Origin: VYFG01 sp965203365
GTDB taxonomy: Bacteria; Pseudomonadota; Gammaproteobacteria; Arenicellales; Poriferihabitantaceae
Direction: 5' to 3'
Assembly: GCA_965203365.1 (NCBI GenBank)
Contig: OZ241878.1
Coordinates: forward strand, 3,162,001-3,226,000
DNA: 64,000 nucleotides
Numbering within the stretch: the first letter of the stretch is position 1; every line of letters starts with the position of its first letter. The notes below the pieces were generated by a model. The model saw only the letters and a program-made list of their open reading frames with translations. It was not told the origin of the DNA and searched no databases. Positions 53,142-61,997 of this stretch are shown piece by piece. The position numbers and the translations under genes were made by a program.

Positions 53142-53936
53142 ATGTTGACCACCAATCCATTCGCCGAGATTTCGGCGACGATTCCCCCTTCAGCCATGAA
53201 GACCTTTCTGGTCGTCATGTTCCTGCTGGTCGTGGCAGGCACGATCTTTGACATTGTGCACAAGAAAAGTGCCCGTTATTTTTTCCAGAACCAGAAGAAG
53301 TCCAGGGCGGCCAGTCAGCGTCGGGTCGGCGGTGGAGAGAAAATCGGAATTGCCGTGGCGACGGTGACCCATGATGTGCTCGCTTCCGGCGAGTTCTGCA
53401 ACCCCCGCCGCCGGATAGCTCATTTGCTGACCATGTACGGATTCATCCTGTTCGTAGTCACGACCTGCAGCATGATTTTCGGTTACAGTGCAGCGGGGAC
53501 GGCCACTCCGGCCATCCATCCGTTGCTGTGGCACTTGGGTGCCCTCATGGTCTGTGCGGGTGGATACTGGTTCTGGTTCTTCATTCGGGTGGATGTGGCC
53601 GCGGAAGGCCATTCTCCGTTTCGTTTCATGCCGGCGGACCTGTTTGTGGTCTCCTTGGTCGCGTGCACCACGTTCGCCTTGCTTTGGTCATTGGTGTTGA
53701 ATGCCGGGGGAGGCGCCTTGGCTTGGCTACTTTTCTGCCTTTTCATCGTCGCCACCGTGGTGCTGTTCGGCACCGTTCCATGGTCCAAATTCGCCCACAT
53801 GTTTTTCAAGCCCGCCGCGGCTTTCGAAAAACGGGTCTCGGAAGCAGATGGCTCCCGGAACAACTTACCCGAGGCGGCGGACGCACCCGCCAAGTTCGGA
53901 CTGGGGATCAAGCGAGAACTGCCGCGACATTACTGA
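53142..53936 (+). CDS. aprM: adenylylsulfate reductase membrane anchor AprM
   Basis: A 264-residue membrane protein with about five hydrophobic helices (FLVVMFLLVVAGTIFDIV, LTMYGFILFVVTTCSMIFGY, HLGALMVCAGGYWFWFF, LFVVSLVACTTFALLWSLVL, WLLFCLFIVATVVLFGTVPW). It resembles the anchor that docks AprBA to the membrane and passes electrons to quinone in some purple sulfur bacteria and relatives. His residues in DVLASGEFCNPRRRIAHL and in the helices could bind heme, but this is inference. Start at 53142 is retained; Met19 (53196) is an alternative. It heads aprM-aprB-aprA and no qmoABC genes are present here. Confidence 0.85.
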   Translation: MLTTNPFAEISATIPPSAMKTFLVVMFLLVVAGTIFDIVHKKSARYFFQNQKKSRAASQRRVGGGEKIGIAVATVTHDVLASGEFCNPRRRIAHLLTMYGFILFVVTTCSMIFGYSAAGTATPAIHPLLWHLGALMVCAGGYWFWFFIRVDVAAEGHSPFRFMPADLFVVSLVACTTFALLWSLVLNAGGGALAWLLFCLFIVATVVLFGTVPWSKFAHMFFKPAAAFEKRVSEADGSRNNLPEAADAPAKFGLGIKRELPRHY

Positions 53937-54013
53937 TTGATGCCATTGGATGGGAATTTACTGCCGGTCCGACCGGCCACAACGAAACGATTTGCAACTA
54001 ACGAACCAATATC

Positions 54014-54484
54014 ATGCCAACTTTTGTTTATATGACACGTTGCGATGGCTGTGGTCATTGTGTGGACATCTGCCCATCGGACATCATGCACATCGATAAG
54101 ACTTACCGACGGGCGGTCAACATTGAGCCCAACATGTGTTGGGAGTGCTATTCCTGTGTGAAGGCGTGCCCGCAGAATGCCATTGATGCCCGGGGTTACG
54201 CGGACTTCGCCCCGTTGGGTCACAGTGTCCGTGTGCTGCGCGAGGAAGAAAAAGGAACGATCTCGTGGCGCATCAAGTTTCGTGACGGACGGGAAAAGAA
54301 CTTCGTCTCGCCCATCACCACCCAGCCTTGGGGGGAGAAGATTCCGCGATTGGCGGATCTGGCGGTGCCCGATGCCGAAGCCTTGGAGTCGCAACTGCTC
54401 TGCCACGAGCCGGATGCCTTGCATATCGAATCCGGCCTGCCGACTATCGACAAGTCCAGCTTCAAGCAGGGAGTCTACTACTGA
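54014..54484 (+). CDS. aprB: adenylylsulfate reductase beta subunit
   Basis: A 156-residue iron-sulfur protein with two 4Fe-4S sites: Cys10, 13, 16, 20 (CDGCGHCVDIC) and Cys42, 45, 48, 52 (CWECYSCVKAC). The C-terminal tail (HIESGLPTIDKSSFKQGVYY) wraps around AprA in known structures. Electrons from sulfite oxidation to APS leave AprA through these clusters. The gene lies 77 bp after aprM and its stop overlaps the aprA start by one base (TGATG). Confidence 0.96.
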   Translation: MPTFVYMTRCDGCGHCVDICPSDIMHIDKTYRRAVNIEPNMCWECYSCVKACPQNAIDARGYADFAPLGHSVRVLREEEKGTISWRIKFRDGREKNFVSPITTQPWGEKIPRLADLAVPDAEALESQLLCHEPDALHIESGLPTIDKSSFKQGVYY

Positions 54485-56316
54485 TGGCGTTCAAAACCGT
54501 ATTCGAGGATTGTGACATCCTGGTCGTCGGTGGCGGCATGGGGGGCACGGGGGCGGCCTATGAAGCCCGGTACTGGGGACGCGACCTGAAGATTGTCGTG
54601 GCCGAAAAGGCGAACATCGACCGTTCCGGTGCGGTGGCCCAAGGCCTTTATGCCATCAACTGCTACATGGGGATGCAGTGGGATGAAAACCAACCCGAGG
54701 ACCATGTGCGGTATGCCCGCAATGACCTGATGGGGATGGTGCGCGAGGACCTCGCCTACGACATGGCGCGACACGTCGATTCCACGGTCCACAAATTCGA
54801 GGAATGGGGCCTGCCCCTGATGCGCGACCCAGAAACGGGTCGTTATCAGCGCGAGGGTAAGTGGCAGATCATGATTCACGGTGAGAGCTACAAGCCCATC
54901 GTGGCCGAAGCGGCTCGCAAATCCGCGGACAAGATCTACAACCGAATCATGGTCACGCATCTTCTGATGGACGAAAGTCGTCCCAATCGGGTGGGCGGTG
55001 CTGTCGGATTCAATGTCCGTACGGGGGATTTCCATGTTTTCCGGGCAAAGGCGGTGATTGTTGGAGCCGGAGGCGCTTCTCATATCTTCAAGCCACGTTC
55101 TGTGGGCGAGGGCATGGGGCGCACCTGGTATGCTCCGTGGAGTTCCGCGTCGGCCTATGCCCTACCGATCCTGGCGGGTGCCAAAATGACCCAAATGGAA
55201 AACCGGATCGTCTTGTGTCGCTTCAAGGATGGTTACGGCCCGGTGGGGGCTTACTTTCTGCATCTGAAGACCTATACCCAGAATGCCTACGGCGAAGAGT
55301 ATGAGTCCAAGTGGTATGAGCACACCAAGAACCTGGTGGGTGAATATATCGACCATCACCCGACACCGACCTGCCTCAGGAACCATGCCTTCATTGAGGA
55401 AATGAAGGCGGGCCGGGGACCGATTCACATGGTGACCAAGGAAGCCTTCCAGGATCCTCACAAGGAAGTCATCGGATGGGAAAATTTCCTCGGCATGACC
55501 GTGGGCCAAGCGGTGGTTTGGGCGTCCCAGGATATTGACCCCAAATATACCAATCCGGAACTGACCACATCGGAACCCTATGTCATGGGATCCCACGCCA
55601 CCTGCTCGGGCGCATGGGCCAGTGGGCCCGAAGATGTATCTCCTGACGAGTACTACTGGGGGTACAACCGGATGATGACCGTCGACGGTTTGTTTGGCGC
55701 CGGTGACGCACTGGGCGGGACGGCCCACGCCTTTTCATCGGGCTCTTTCACCGAAGGCCGACTGGCGGCCAAGGCGGCGGTGCGGTTTGTCCGTGATCAT
55801 TCCAAGGATACCATCCAGGTTTCCGAGCGACAGTACGAGAACCTCAAGGCTACCGTGTACAAGCCCCTCGAGAATTACGAGGTCGGTCGTAACGAGATCG
55901 TCGGCGGGACTGTCTCGCCAAGCTATCTCCTGCCGATTCATGGTCTCCAGCGTTTGGAAAAGATCATGGATGAATATGCAGGCGGTATCAGCAACAATTA
56001 CATGACCAATGAACCCCTGTTGATGCGGGGCTTGCAATTACTGCAGACCTTGGATGAAGACCTTGAACACATCGGTGCTGAAGACTTGCACCAGCTCCAG
56101 CGGGCTTGGGAACTCAAGCACCGTGCGATTGCGTCAGAGTGCGTGGTCCAGCATACGCTGTTTCGTCAGGAGACTCGTTGGCCGGGTTACTACTATCGTG
56201 GCGACTATATGAAACTGGACGACGAGAACTGGCATGCCTTGACGCTGTCTCGCAAGGATCCAGAATCCGGTGAGTGGACCTTGGAAAAAGCACCGGTTTA
56301 TCATATTGTGGACTGA
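54484..56316 (+). CDS. aprA: adenylylsulfate reductase alpha subunit
   Basis: The catalytic flavoprotein (610 residues) joins sulfite to AMP, giving APS, in the oxidative direction expected here. FAD-binding is shown by CDILVVGGGMGGTGAAYEAR (residues ~9-28) and by FGAGDALGGTAHAFSSGSFT (~405-425). Conserved active-site segments include DRSGAVAQGLYAINCYMG and HATCSGAWASGPEDVSP. Its start codon overlaps the aprB stop. Length is near that of sulfur-oxidiser enzymes. The gene product of the Sat/ATP-sulfurylase step is not in the window. Confidence 0.97.
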   Translation: MAFKTVFEDCDILVVGGGMGGTGAAYEARYWGRDLKIVVAEKANIDRSGAVAQGLYAINCYMGMQWDENQPEDHVRYARNDLMGMVREDLAYDMARHVDSTVHKFEEWGLPLMRDPETGRYQREGKWQIMIHGESYKPIVAEAARKSADKIYNRIMVTHLLMDESRPNRVGGAVGFNVRTGDFHVFRAKAVIVGAGGASHIFKPRSVGEGMGRTWYAPWSSASAYALPILAGAKMTQMENRIVLCRFKDGYGPVGAYFLHLKTYTQNAYGEEYESKWYEHTKNLVGEYIDHHPTPTCLRNHAFIEEMKAGRGPIHMVTKEAFQDPHKEVIGWENFLGMTVGQAVVWASQDIDPKYTNPELTTSEPYVMGSHATCSGAWASGPEDVSPDEYYWGYNRMMTVDGLFGAGDALGGTAHAFSSGSFTEGRLAAKAAVRFVRDHSKDTIQVSERQYENLKATVYKPLENYEVGRNEIVGGTVSPSYLLPIHGLQRLEKIMDEYAGGISNNYMTNEPLLMRGLQLLQTLDEDLEHIGAEDLHQLQRAWELKHRAIASECVVQHTLFRQETRWPGYYYRGDYMKLDDENWHALTLSRKDPESGEWTLEKAPVYHIVD

Positions 56317-56321
56317 TTTGT

Positions 56322-56337
56322 TCCGAAGGGCTTCGGA
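56322..56337 (+). terminator. hairpin after aprA
   Basis: TCCGAA-GGGC-TTCGGA, 6-bp stem, 4-nt loop, 6 bp after the stop. Only a weak T run (GTTTTG) follows about 10 nt later. Confidence 0.4.
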
Positions 56338-56508
56338 CGGGGTCGTGTTTTGTGATTCATGTCCTGGGTGATTGCCGAGTCTTGGTACCCATGAGGTCCG
56401 GTCTCGGCGACCCCAGACCTCGTGGGGTGGAATCGGGAGACGGTTGTGCTTCAGCCTCGTCACTGCCTTGGTATTCGGGTGCCTGCGACCTGTCTGCGTG
56501 ACCGTTCC

Positions 56509-58047
56509 ATGGCTGATCTTGGTGCGGTCTCAGGGGATCTTCAAGTTCCAGACGAAGTGTTGGTCTCGTTGCTGAGATGCCTCCAGGACCGACCGATCCG
56601 CTTCGTCCAGATACCCGGACTCCTCAAGGCCTCCTGCCTTCATCTGGCCTCCCTTCAGGACAAGCTAGGCTTACTGGTCAGACAGAGTGGCTGGGGTCAG
56701 GATCTCACCATCACCCTGGAGAATCTTTTGGCCATGCTACACACAGGCCAGGGATTCTCACTGGAGAGGTTGTCCGACTGTCTGGCACAATTGGGAAACA
56801 AGATGGGGCCGGTCCGCCCATTGGACGTGGCTGGGATCCTGGAATGTCGCGCTTTGGTGGCCGCTTCGATGCAGGACCACACGGCTGCTATCGAGTGCTG
56901 TCGTCAGGCCGCGGAAGTCCCGAACCTTGTGGTATCGCAGCAATGGCATCTGGTCCATCTTCAGGCGCAGTTGCTTGGCGATCAGGGCAGGGAGTTTGAT
57001 GACGAAGCGGCCCTGCAAGCATCGATCGAACTGTTTAAGGACCGGGTGCTGGCGATGGCGCCGGCAGGCGAGTGTCCGAACAGGCGGGCCACCAGCTTGG
57101 AATCGCTGGGCAAGGTGCTGGGTGTCCTGGGACAGCGCCGCATGGGTATCCGTTATCTTGAAGAAGCGGTCGATGTCTTTCGTGAAGCTCTCCAGTTGCG
57201 TGACGTTGGAACCTTACCGGCACAATGGGCTGCCGCACAGAACGGCCTTGGAAACGCCCTCGGGGTGTTAGGTCAGCGCCAGTCGGAAGGGCCGTTGCTG
57301 GATCAGGCCGTAGCGGCATTTGAACGGGCACTGGAATTTCGTACCGAGGTCCAGTCACCGGCTGACTGGGCTTCCACGATGCACAATCTGGCCGCCGTTT
57401 TACAGGCTTTGGGGCAAAAGAACAAAGACCCCAAGATACTCAAGCGGGCGGTGGAAGCTTATAAGGGTGTCCTGCGGGTCTGGACCAGGAACCAGGTGCC
57501 GATGGACTGGGCCACGACCATGCACAATCTCGGCACCGCCCTGCGTATCTTGGGGGAACATCGCCGGGGTCCGCGCACTCTGGAGCAGGCGGTGGCGGCC
57601 TATCACAGTGCGCTGGCTGAGCGAACGAGAGAACGGATGCCGGAAGAGTGGGCCATGACACACAACAACTTGGGGGCGGCGCTGCAGAAACTGGCCGAAC
57701 GCGAGGAAAGCCCGGCCATCATGCAAAAAGCCATCGACGCCTACGAAAGCAGCCTGATGGTATGGACCCGGGACACGGTACCCATGACCTGGGCCATGAC
57801 CAAGGCCAATCTAGGGGTGGCCCGGCGCGAAATGGCTGCCATGGCCGGGAATGTTGAAGCGGCGGATAGGGCGGTCAGCGAGATCAAATCGGCCGTCGAT
57901 GTTTTTCGCGGGGCCAGTCATGCCCAATACACTGAGCTCGGTGAGGAGCAACTTTCCCTGGCTCGCCAGTTATTGAACAATCTGCTTGTGGCGACAGATT
58001 TTGATGCACTCGAAGCCACCCAGCTGGCCCTGAAGATCAATACCTGA
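56509..58047 (+). CDS. tetratricopeptide-like protein with six 47-residue repeats
   Basis: A 512-residue protein of unknown function. From residue ~210 it has about six repeats of 47 residues, with the pattern P-x-x-W-A-x-T-x-x-N-L-G-x-A-L, then L-G-x-R, then A-V-x-A-Y-x-x-A-L-x-x-R-T. Examples are DWATTMHNLGTALRILGEH and EWAMTHNNLGAALQKLAERE. Such W-containing TPR-like arrays build protein-binding solenoids. The N-terminal 200 residues are helical and lack a known domain. No signal peptide. It follows aprA by 192 bp on the same strand, so a link to sulfur metabolism is possible but unproven. The start at 56509 (MADLGAVSGDL) is chosen over an upstream frame. Confidence 0.75.
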   Translation: MADLGAVSGDLQVPDEVLVSLLRCLQDRPIRFVQIPGLLKASCLHLASLQDKLGLLVRQSGWGQDLTITLENLLAMLHTGQGFSLERLSDCLAQLGNKMGPVRPLDVAGILECRALVAASMQDHTAAIECCRQAAEVPNLVVSQQWHLVHLQAQLLGDQGREFDDEAALQASIELFKDRVLAMAPAGECPNRRATSLESLGKVLGVLGQRRMGIRYLEEAVDVFREALQLRDVGTLPAQWAAAQNGLGNALGVLGQRQSEGPLLDQAVAAFERALEFRTEVQSPADWASTMHNLAAVLQALGQKNKDPKILKRAVEAYKGVLRVWTRNQVPMDWATTMHNLGTALRILGEHRRGPRTLEQAVAAYHSALAERTRERMPEEWAMTHNNLGAALQKLAEREESPAIMQKAIDAYESSLMVWTRDTVPMTWAMTKANLGVARREMAAMAGNVEAADRAVSEIKSAVDVFRGASHAQYTELGEEQLSLARQLLNNLLVATDFDALEATQLALKINT

Positions 58048-58454
58048 TCGCTATTTGTGTTCTCTCTATAAGTCGGTTTGGGACTGGTTAATGTGGGCCC
58101 ATTCGGTCAGGAAGTGAGCTTTCGGCATGAGAGAAAAACCGGGGCATCTTGAGTTGGTTGAGATGGGCTGAGGAGGTGTTGCTCCCGTTGGCACACAGTC
58201 AGGTCGGTGATGCACCGGACAGGTCGGGGCACGTGAAATCCGGTGGCTGACTGGCTGGTTGTCGATTGCCCCCTGATGAATGCTTGTCGGAACCGGCTCA
58301 AGGGATGAGACACAAGGGGCATTTCGGCTGCGGGAAAAAACGAACAACTTCCAAACCGGCGGATATGGGTTGGAAAAGGCCTACACATTACCCGCCGATT
58401 CTGATATAAACCCCGCCCCAGATGTCAATCAACCGAGGAATGTCAGGAGTCGGA
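58048..58454. other. 407-bp gap upstream of rpmB
   Basis: No gene. It should hold the rpmB promoter; TGATATAAA at about 58402-58410 is a fair extended -10 box, without a matching -35. Confidence 0.4.
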
Positions 58455-58691
58455 ATGGCAAGAGTCTGTCAAGTCACCGGAAAGCGGGTGATGATGGGGA
58501 ATAACGTGTCCCATGCCCATAACAAAACCCGGCGCAAATTCCAGCCCAATCTGCATTATCGCCGCTTCTGGGTGGAAAAAGAGAATCGTTGGGTGAAATT
58601 GCGCGTTTCCGCTGCCGGGTTGCGGGCTATTGACCGAAAGGGTGTCGATGGGGTTCTGGCGGACATACGGTCTCGGGGGGAGAAAATTTAG
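58455..58691 (+). CDS. rpmB: 50S ribosomal protein L28
   Basis: A 78-residue ribosomal protein with the family pattern MARVCQVTGKRVMMGNNVSH and KTRRKFQPNLHYRRFWVE. The start at 58455 is set by this pattern; an upstream in-frame ATG is not used by relatives. The first residues lack the two CxxC zinc motifs (only Cys5), so this is a zinc-independent type. rpmG follows after 10 bp. Confidence 0.97.
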   Translation: MARVCQVTGKRVMMGNNVSHAHNKTRRKFQPNLHYRRFWVEKENRWVKLRVSAAGLRAIDRKGVDGVLADIRSRGEKI

Positions 58692-58701
58692 GAGTTTCAA
58701 T

Positions 58702-58857
58702 ATGCGCGACAAGATCAAGCTGATATCCAGCGCCGGTACCGGTCATTACTACACCACGACCAAGAACAAGCGCACCATGACCGAAAAGATGCAGATCAAG
58801 AAATTTGATCCGGTGGTGCGAAAGCATGTCCTCTATAAAGAAGGCAAGATCAAGTAA
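58702..58857 (+). CDS. rpmG: 50S ribosomal protein L33
   Basis: A 51-residue protein, MRDKIKLISSAGTGHYYTTT then KNKRTMTEKMQIKKFDPVVR, with no Cys motif (zinc-free type). The start at 58702 follows AGGAG by 8 nt. It is in an operon with rpmB, the standard proteobacterial pairing. Confidence 0.97.
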   Translation: MRDKIKLISSAGTGHYYTTTKNKRTMTEKMQIKKFDPVVRKHVLYKEGKIK

Positions 58858-58871
58858 CCTTCTCACGACCA

Positions 58872-58905
58872 ATCCGGCATCGGTTTGTGCGCCGGATCCT
58901 TTCGT
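58872..58905 (+). terminator. terminator of rpmBG
   Basis: ATCCGGC (58872-58878) pairs with GCCGGAT (58891-58897) around a 12-nt loop, followed by CCTTTCGTT, a weak T-rich tail. Confidence 0.5.
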
Positions 58906-59438
58906 TCTCTACGGACCCATTCTTGGCGGGTCGACTCCTGTGGAGCAGAGTTCAAACTCGTCCAACCCGGGTCTGGGCATCAGATCCAAGCGCCCAAACG
59001 CTCCCGTCCCATCTGGGTCCGTAAAGCGGCTTGATCATGGGCCCTGCCAAGTCCCCAGGGAGGTCGGGGTGTTGATCATCAAGGCGGTCATGATGGAGAA
59101 CCCGTGGGGAATCCGCTCGCCCAACGTGGTGCCCGCTGTGTCATCTGCTCGGCCAGGTACGTAATCTATGGTTTCGAATGGTGTAGTTTCGTATTCCGAC
59201 GCACTTTATGAGTGGCGAAACGGTTGACCAGTTTTGTGGATGTCGGATTCGTTCATGGAGGCCAGGTTGCCAATTCAGTCTTGCAGTACACCATTCGGAT
59301 AAGGTCCGTTCCATGGGTGGAAGCGGTCGGGACGCCTCTCCAGAAGCGAATTTTTGTACCTCACTATCTGTTGACGATACATTCCAGTCGTCCCAACGTA
59401 TCCGATGCAGTCAGATGGTGGATCACTAAGGTCACCTG
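58906..59438. other. 533-bp gap, no supported gene
   Basis: Short frames only; one 75-codon plus-strand frame at 59212-59439 is unrecognised. Confidence 0.4.
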
Positions 59439-59549
59439 AAAAAAGCGGTTCTCTTTGAGCCGCTGACCCCGAATGACTCCACCCTCGCGACCATGAAAGC
59501 GGCTCGCCGGAAAAATCTGTCGTGCTTTTCCACGGTGCTGGCAAGGTGA
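59439..59549 (+). pseudogene. possible RelB/DinJ-type antitoxin relic
   Basis: A 36-codon open stretch without start encodes VLFEPLTPNDSTLATMKAAR then RKNLSCFSTV, the layout of the C-terminal half of RelB/DinJ antitoxins (EPL.PN..T..AM..AR.G.....S). No toxin gene follows. The remaining region to 59786 has no gene. Confidence 0.35.
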
Positions 59550-59786
59550 TCAGCCGCGCGATTGTCGGTATTTCAACAGTGAGGACGCCAATATGGGAAA
59601 CAACTGTATGGAAGGCAATATTCGTGGCGTGGCGGTCACCCCCTCTGGTTGCTTCACGATGCCTGAGATACGAGCTTGATTGCCCACCCGAACGGGTGGT
59701 TGGGTATCGCTTGCGTATCAGGTGATTCGTTGGCGAATATAAAGATATAATGATATATTTATGTCATCGTATCATTGAATTGTCAT

Positions 59787-60842
59787 ATGGATACCCAGCT
59801 CAATGCGTTGCTGACGGAAAAAGGAGCCCTCCTGACGGATGGCGCCACCGGTTCGAACTTGTTTAGAGTCGGTCTCTTGACCGGCGATTCCCCAGAACTC
59901 TGGAATGACTTGCATCCGGAGAAGGTGGCGGCATTGGCCCAGCAGTTCATTGATGCCGGATCCGACATTATTTTGACCAACAGCTTTGGTGGGAACCGCT
60001 ATCGACTCAAGCTCCATGGCAGCGGACATCGAGTTGTCGAACTGAATGAAAAGGCCGCTCGACTGGCCAGGGAACGAGCTGATCGGGCCAGCCGCAAGGT
60101 ACTGGTTGCGGGCTCTATCGGACCCACGGGAGAGATCATGCAGCCCATCGGGACACTCAGTCAGGCAGAGGCAGTCGATGCATTTGAGGAGCAGGCCAAG
60201 GGACTGGAGTCTGGCGGGTCCGACCTGTTGTGGATTGAGACCATGTCGTCGCCCCAAGAGGTGGAAGCGGCGGTTATCGGGGCCGCTCGGGTAGGTCTAC
60301 CCTTCGTGACGACGTTCAGTGTGGACACCAACGGACGCACCATGATGGGATTGACACCAGCGGACATCGTCGAATTGACCCGATCATTGCCACACACCCC
60401 TTGGGCCATCGGGACTAATTGTGGGGTCGGACCATCGGAATCCATCGTCGCGGTCATCAATATGAAAACAGCCTGCGAGCAGCAGGGATTTCACCCATTC
60501 ATTATCGTCAAGGCCAATTGTGGCGTGCCGGAATATATCAATGGCGAGATTGTCTACAGCGGAACACAGGAAGTCATGGCCGAATATGCAGGTTTCGCCC
60601 TCAATGCGGGAGCCTTGATCATCGGAGGGTGTTGTGGCACCACGCCGGAACATATCGTGGCCATGCGCCGTTCGATGGACAGTCACGTGCGGGGTGGGTG
60701 TCCGGATTTGAGCCTGATTCAGTCTCGGCTAGGGCCGGTCTCGACGGGAGCGAAGGCCCAGTTGCGCGGCGAAATGAGTATCGAGGCGGGAGCAGTTTCC
60801 GATCGGGGGGGGACACGTCGCAAACGGCGCCGACGAGGATAA
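59787..60842 (+). CDS. homocysteine S-methyltransferase (BHMT/MmuM-like)
   Basis: A 351-residue zinc methyltransferase with the TIM-barrel homocysteine-binding fold. Cys in GTNCGVGPSE and the pair in GGCCGTTPEHI bind zinc; the N-terminus LLTDGATGSNLFR is typical. It moves a methyl group from a betaine, S-methylmethionine or similar donor to homocysteine, making methionine. There is no cobalamin-binding part, so it is not full-length MetH. The start at 59787 is the first ATG with family sequence; no clear ribosome-binding site precedes it. The last ~20 residues are Arg-rich and not part of the domain. Confidence 0.85.
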   Translation: MDTQLNALLTEKGALLTDGATGSNLFRVGLLTGDSPELWNDLHPEKVAALAQQFIDAGSDIILTNSFGGNRYRLKLHGSGHRVVELNEKAARLARERADRASRKVLVAGSIGPTGEIMQPIGTLSQAEAVDAFEEQAKGLESGGSDLLWIETMSSPQEVEAAVIGAARVGLPFVTTFSVDTNGRTMMGLTPADIVELTRSLPHTPWAIGTNCGVGPSESIVAVINMKTACEQQGFHPFIIVKANCGVPEYINGEIVYSGTQEVMAEYAGFALNAGALIIGGCCGTTPEHIVAMRRSMDSHVRGGCPDLSLIQSRLGPVSTGAKAQLRGEMSIEAGAVSDRGGTRRKRRRRG

Positions 60843-60969
60843 ATCGCATTCCGAATCGACCGACTGCATATCGTTCTGTCCGACTCTAGGCAGTCCAGGA
60901 TGCTCACCAAGGGTAGGGCCAGTGCGGTATGCTACACTCGGTGTCTATGTTCAGTGTCGCCTTGTCACC

Positions 60970-61911
60970 ATGAAAACAGCCTATGTCCATGATCCGGTTT
61001 TCCTGACCCATGATACCGGCCGCGGTCATCCAGAGCGAGCAGGGCGTTTGGAGGCGGTGCAAGCGTTGATGGTTGCCCAGGACTGGTATGAGAACCTTCA
61101 GCAGGTCAGTCCGGTGCCGGTAGCGCCAAAATGGATTGAACAGGTTCACGCACCGGGCTATATGCAACGCATCCGACAGGCATGTGTTGCCGGAGCCCCT
61201 TGGATTGATACCCCCGATGTCGCGGTGTCGCCAGAGTCTGCCGATGTGGCCCTCATGGCAACCGGTAGCCTGCTGGCACTGGTCGATATGGTGATGACCG
61301 GGCAGGTGGATAACGGCTTTGCCTCCGTGAGGCCACCAGGCCACCATGCCGAACAGGATGCCGCCATGGGATTTTGCCTCTACAACAGTGTGGCCATTGC
61401 AGTGCGCTACTTACAGCAGCAGCATGGCGTGGAGCGGGTGTTGATACTGGATTGGGATGTTCACCACGGCAATGGAACCCAGCATACCTTTGAATGCGAC
61501 CCCAGCGTGATGTTCATCAGCCTGCATCAGTATCCCCATTATCCGGGCACGGGACTTCGTTCGGAAACTGGTGTCGATGCAGGCGAGGGGACCACTGTGA
61601 ACTGTCCCATGAGCCCCGGCTCGGGTGATGACCACTATCGCCTTGCCTTCGAGGAAGTGGTAGTGCCCCGGGCGAACGCATTCAATCCGGATTTCATCTT
61701 GCTGTCTGCCGGTTTCGATGCGCATCAGGCTGATCCGTTGGGGTCAATCCAACTCACCAACGAGAGCTATGCCTGGATGACCCGGGCGGTGATGGAGGTG
61801 GCCGACCGGTGTTGCAGCGGTCGGGTGGCCTCGGTATTGGAGGGAGGGTATGACTTGCAGGCCTTGGCGGAGTCAGTGAGTGAACATGTACGGGTCCTGT
61901 ATCGCGGCTAG
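60970..61911 (+). CDS. histone deacetylase-family amidohydrolase
   Basis: A 313-residue zinc hydrolase of the class II HDAC/acetoin-utilisation/acetylpolyamine amidohydrolase family. The catalytic His pair is in RPPGHHAEQD, zinc ligands in LDWDVHHGNGTQ (Asp, His) and SAGFDAHQADPL (Asp), and the terminal VLEGGYDL is conserved. Start 60970 (MKTAYVHDPVFLTHDTG) fits the family; an upstream ATG at 60922 adds unrelated residues. Bacterial members remove acetyl groups from polyamines, acetyl-lysine or other amides; the substrate here is unknown. Confidence 0.88.
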   Translation: MKTAYVHDPVFLTHDTGRGHPERAGRLEAVQALMVAQDWYENLQQVSPVPVAPKWIEQVHAPGYMQRIRQACVAGAPWIDTPDVAVSPESADVALMATGSLLALVDMVMTGQVDNGFASVRPPGHHAEQDAAMGFCLYNSVAIAVRYLQQQHGVERVLILDWDVHHGNGTQHTFECDPSVMFISLHQYPHYPGTGLRSETGVDAGEGTTVNCPMSPGSGDDHYRLAFEEVVVPRANAFNPDFILLSAGFDAHQADPLGSIQLTNESYAWMTRAVMEVADRCCSGRVASVLEGGYDLQALAESVSEHVRVLYRG

Positions 61912-61997
61912 GTATCTAGAGTGATGGGCCGGCTACTGGTGATTCGGCCATGTCAAAAGCGGGTCGCGCTGAGTGGCCGGATCCCTGTCGGACTGGA

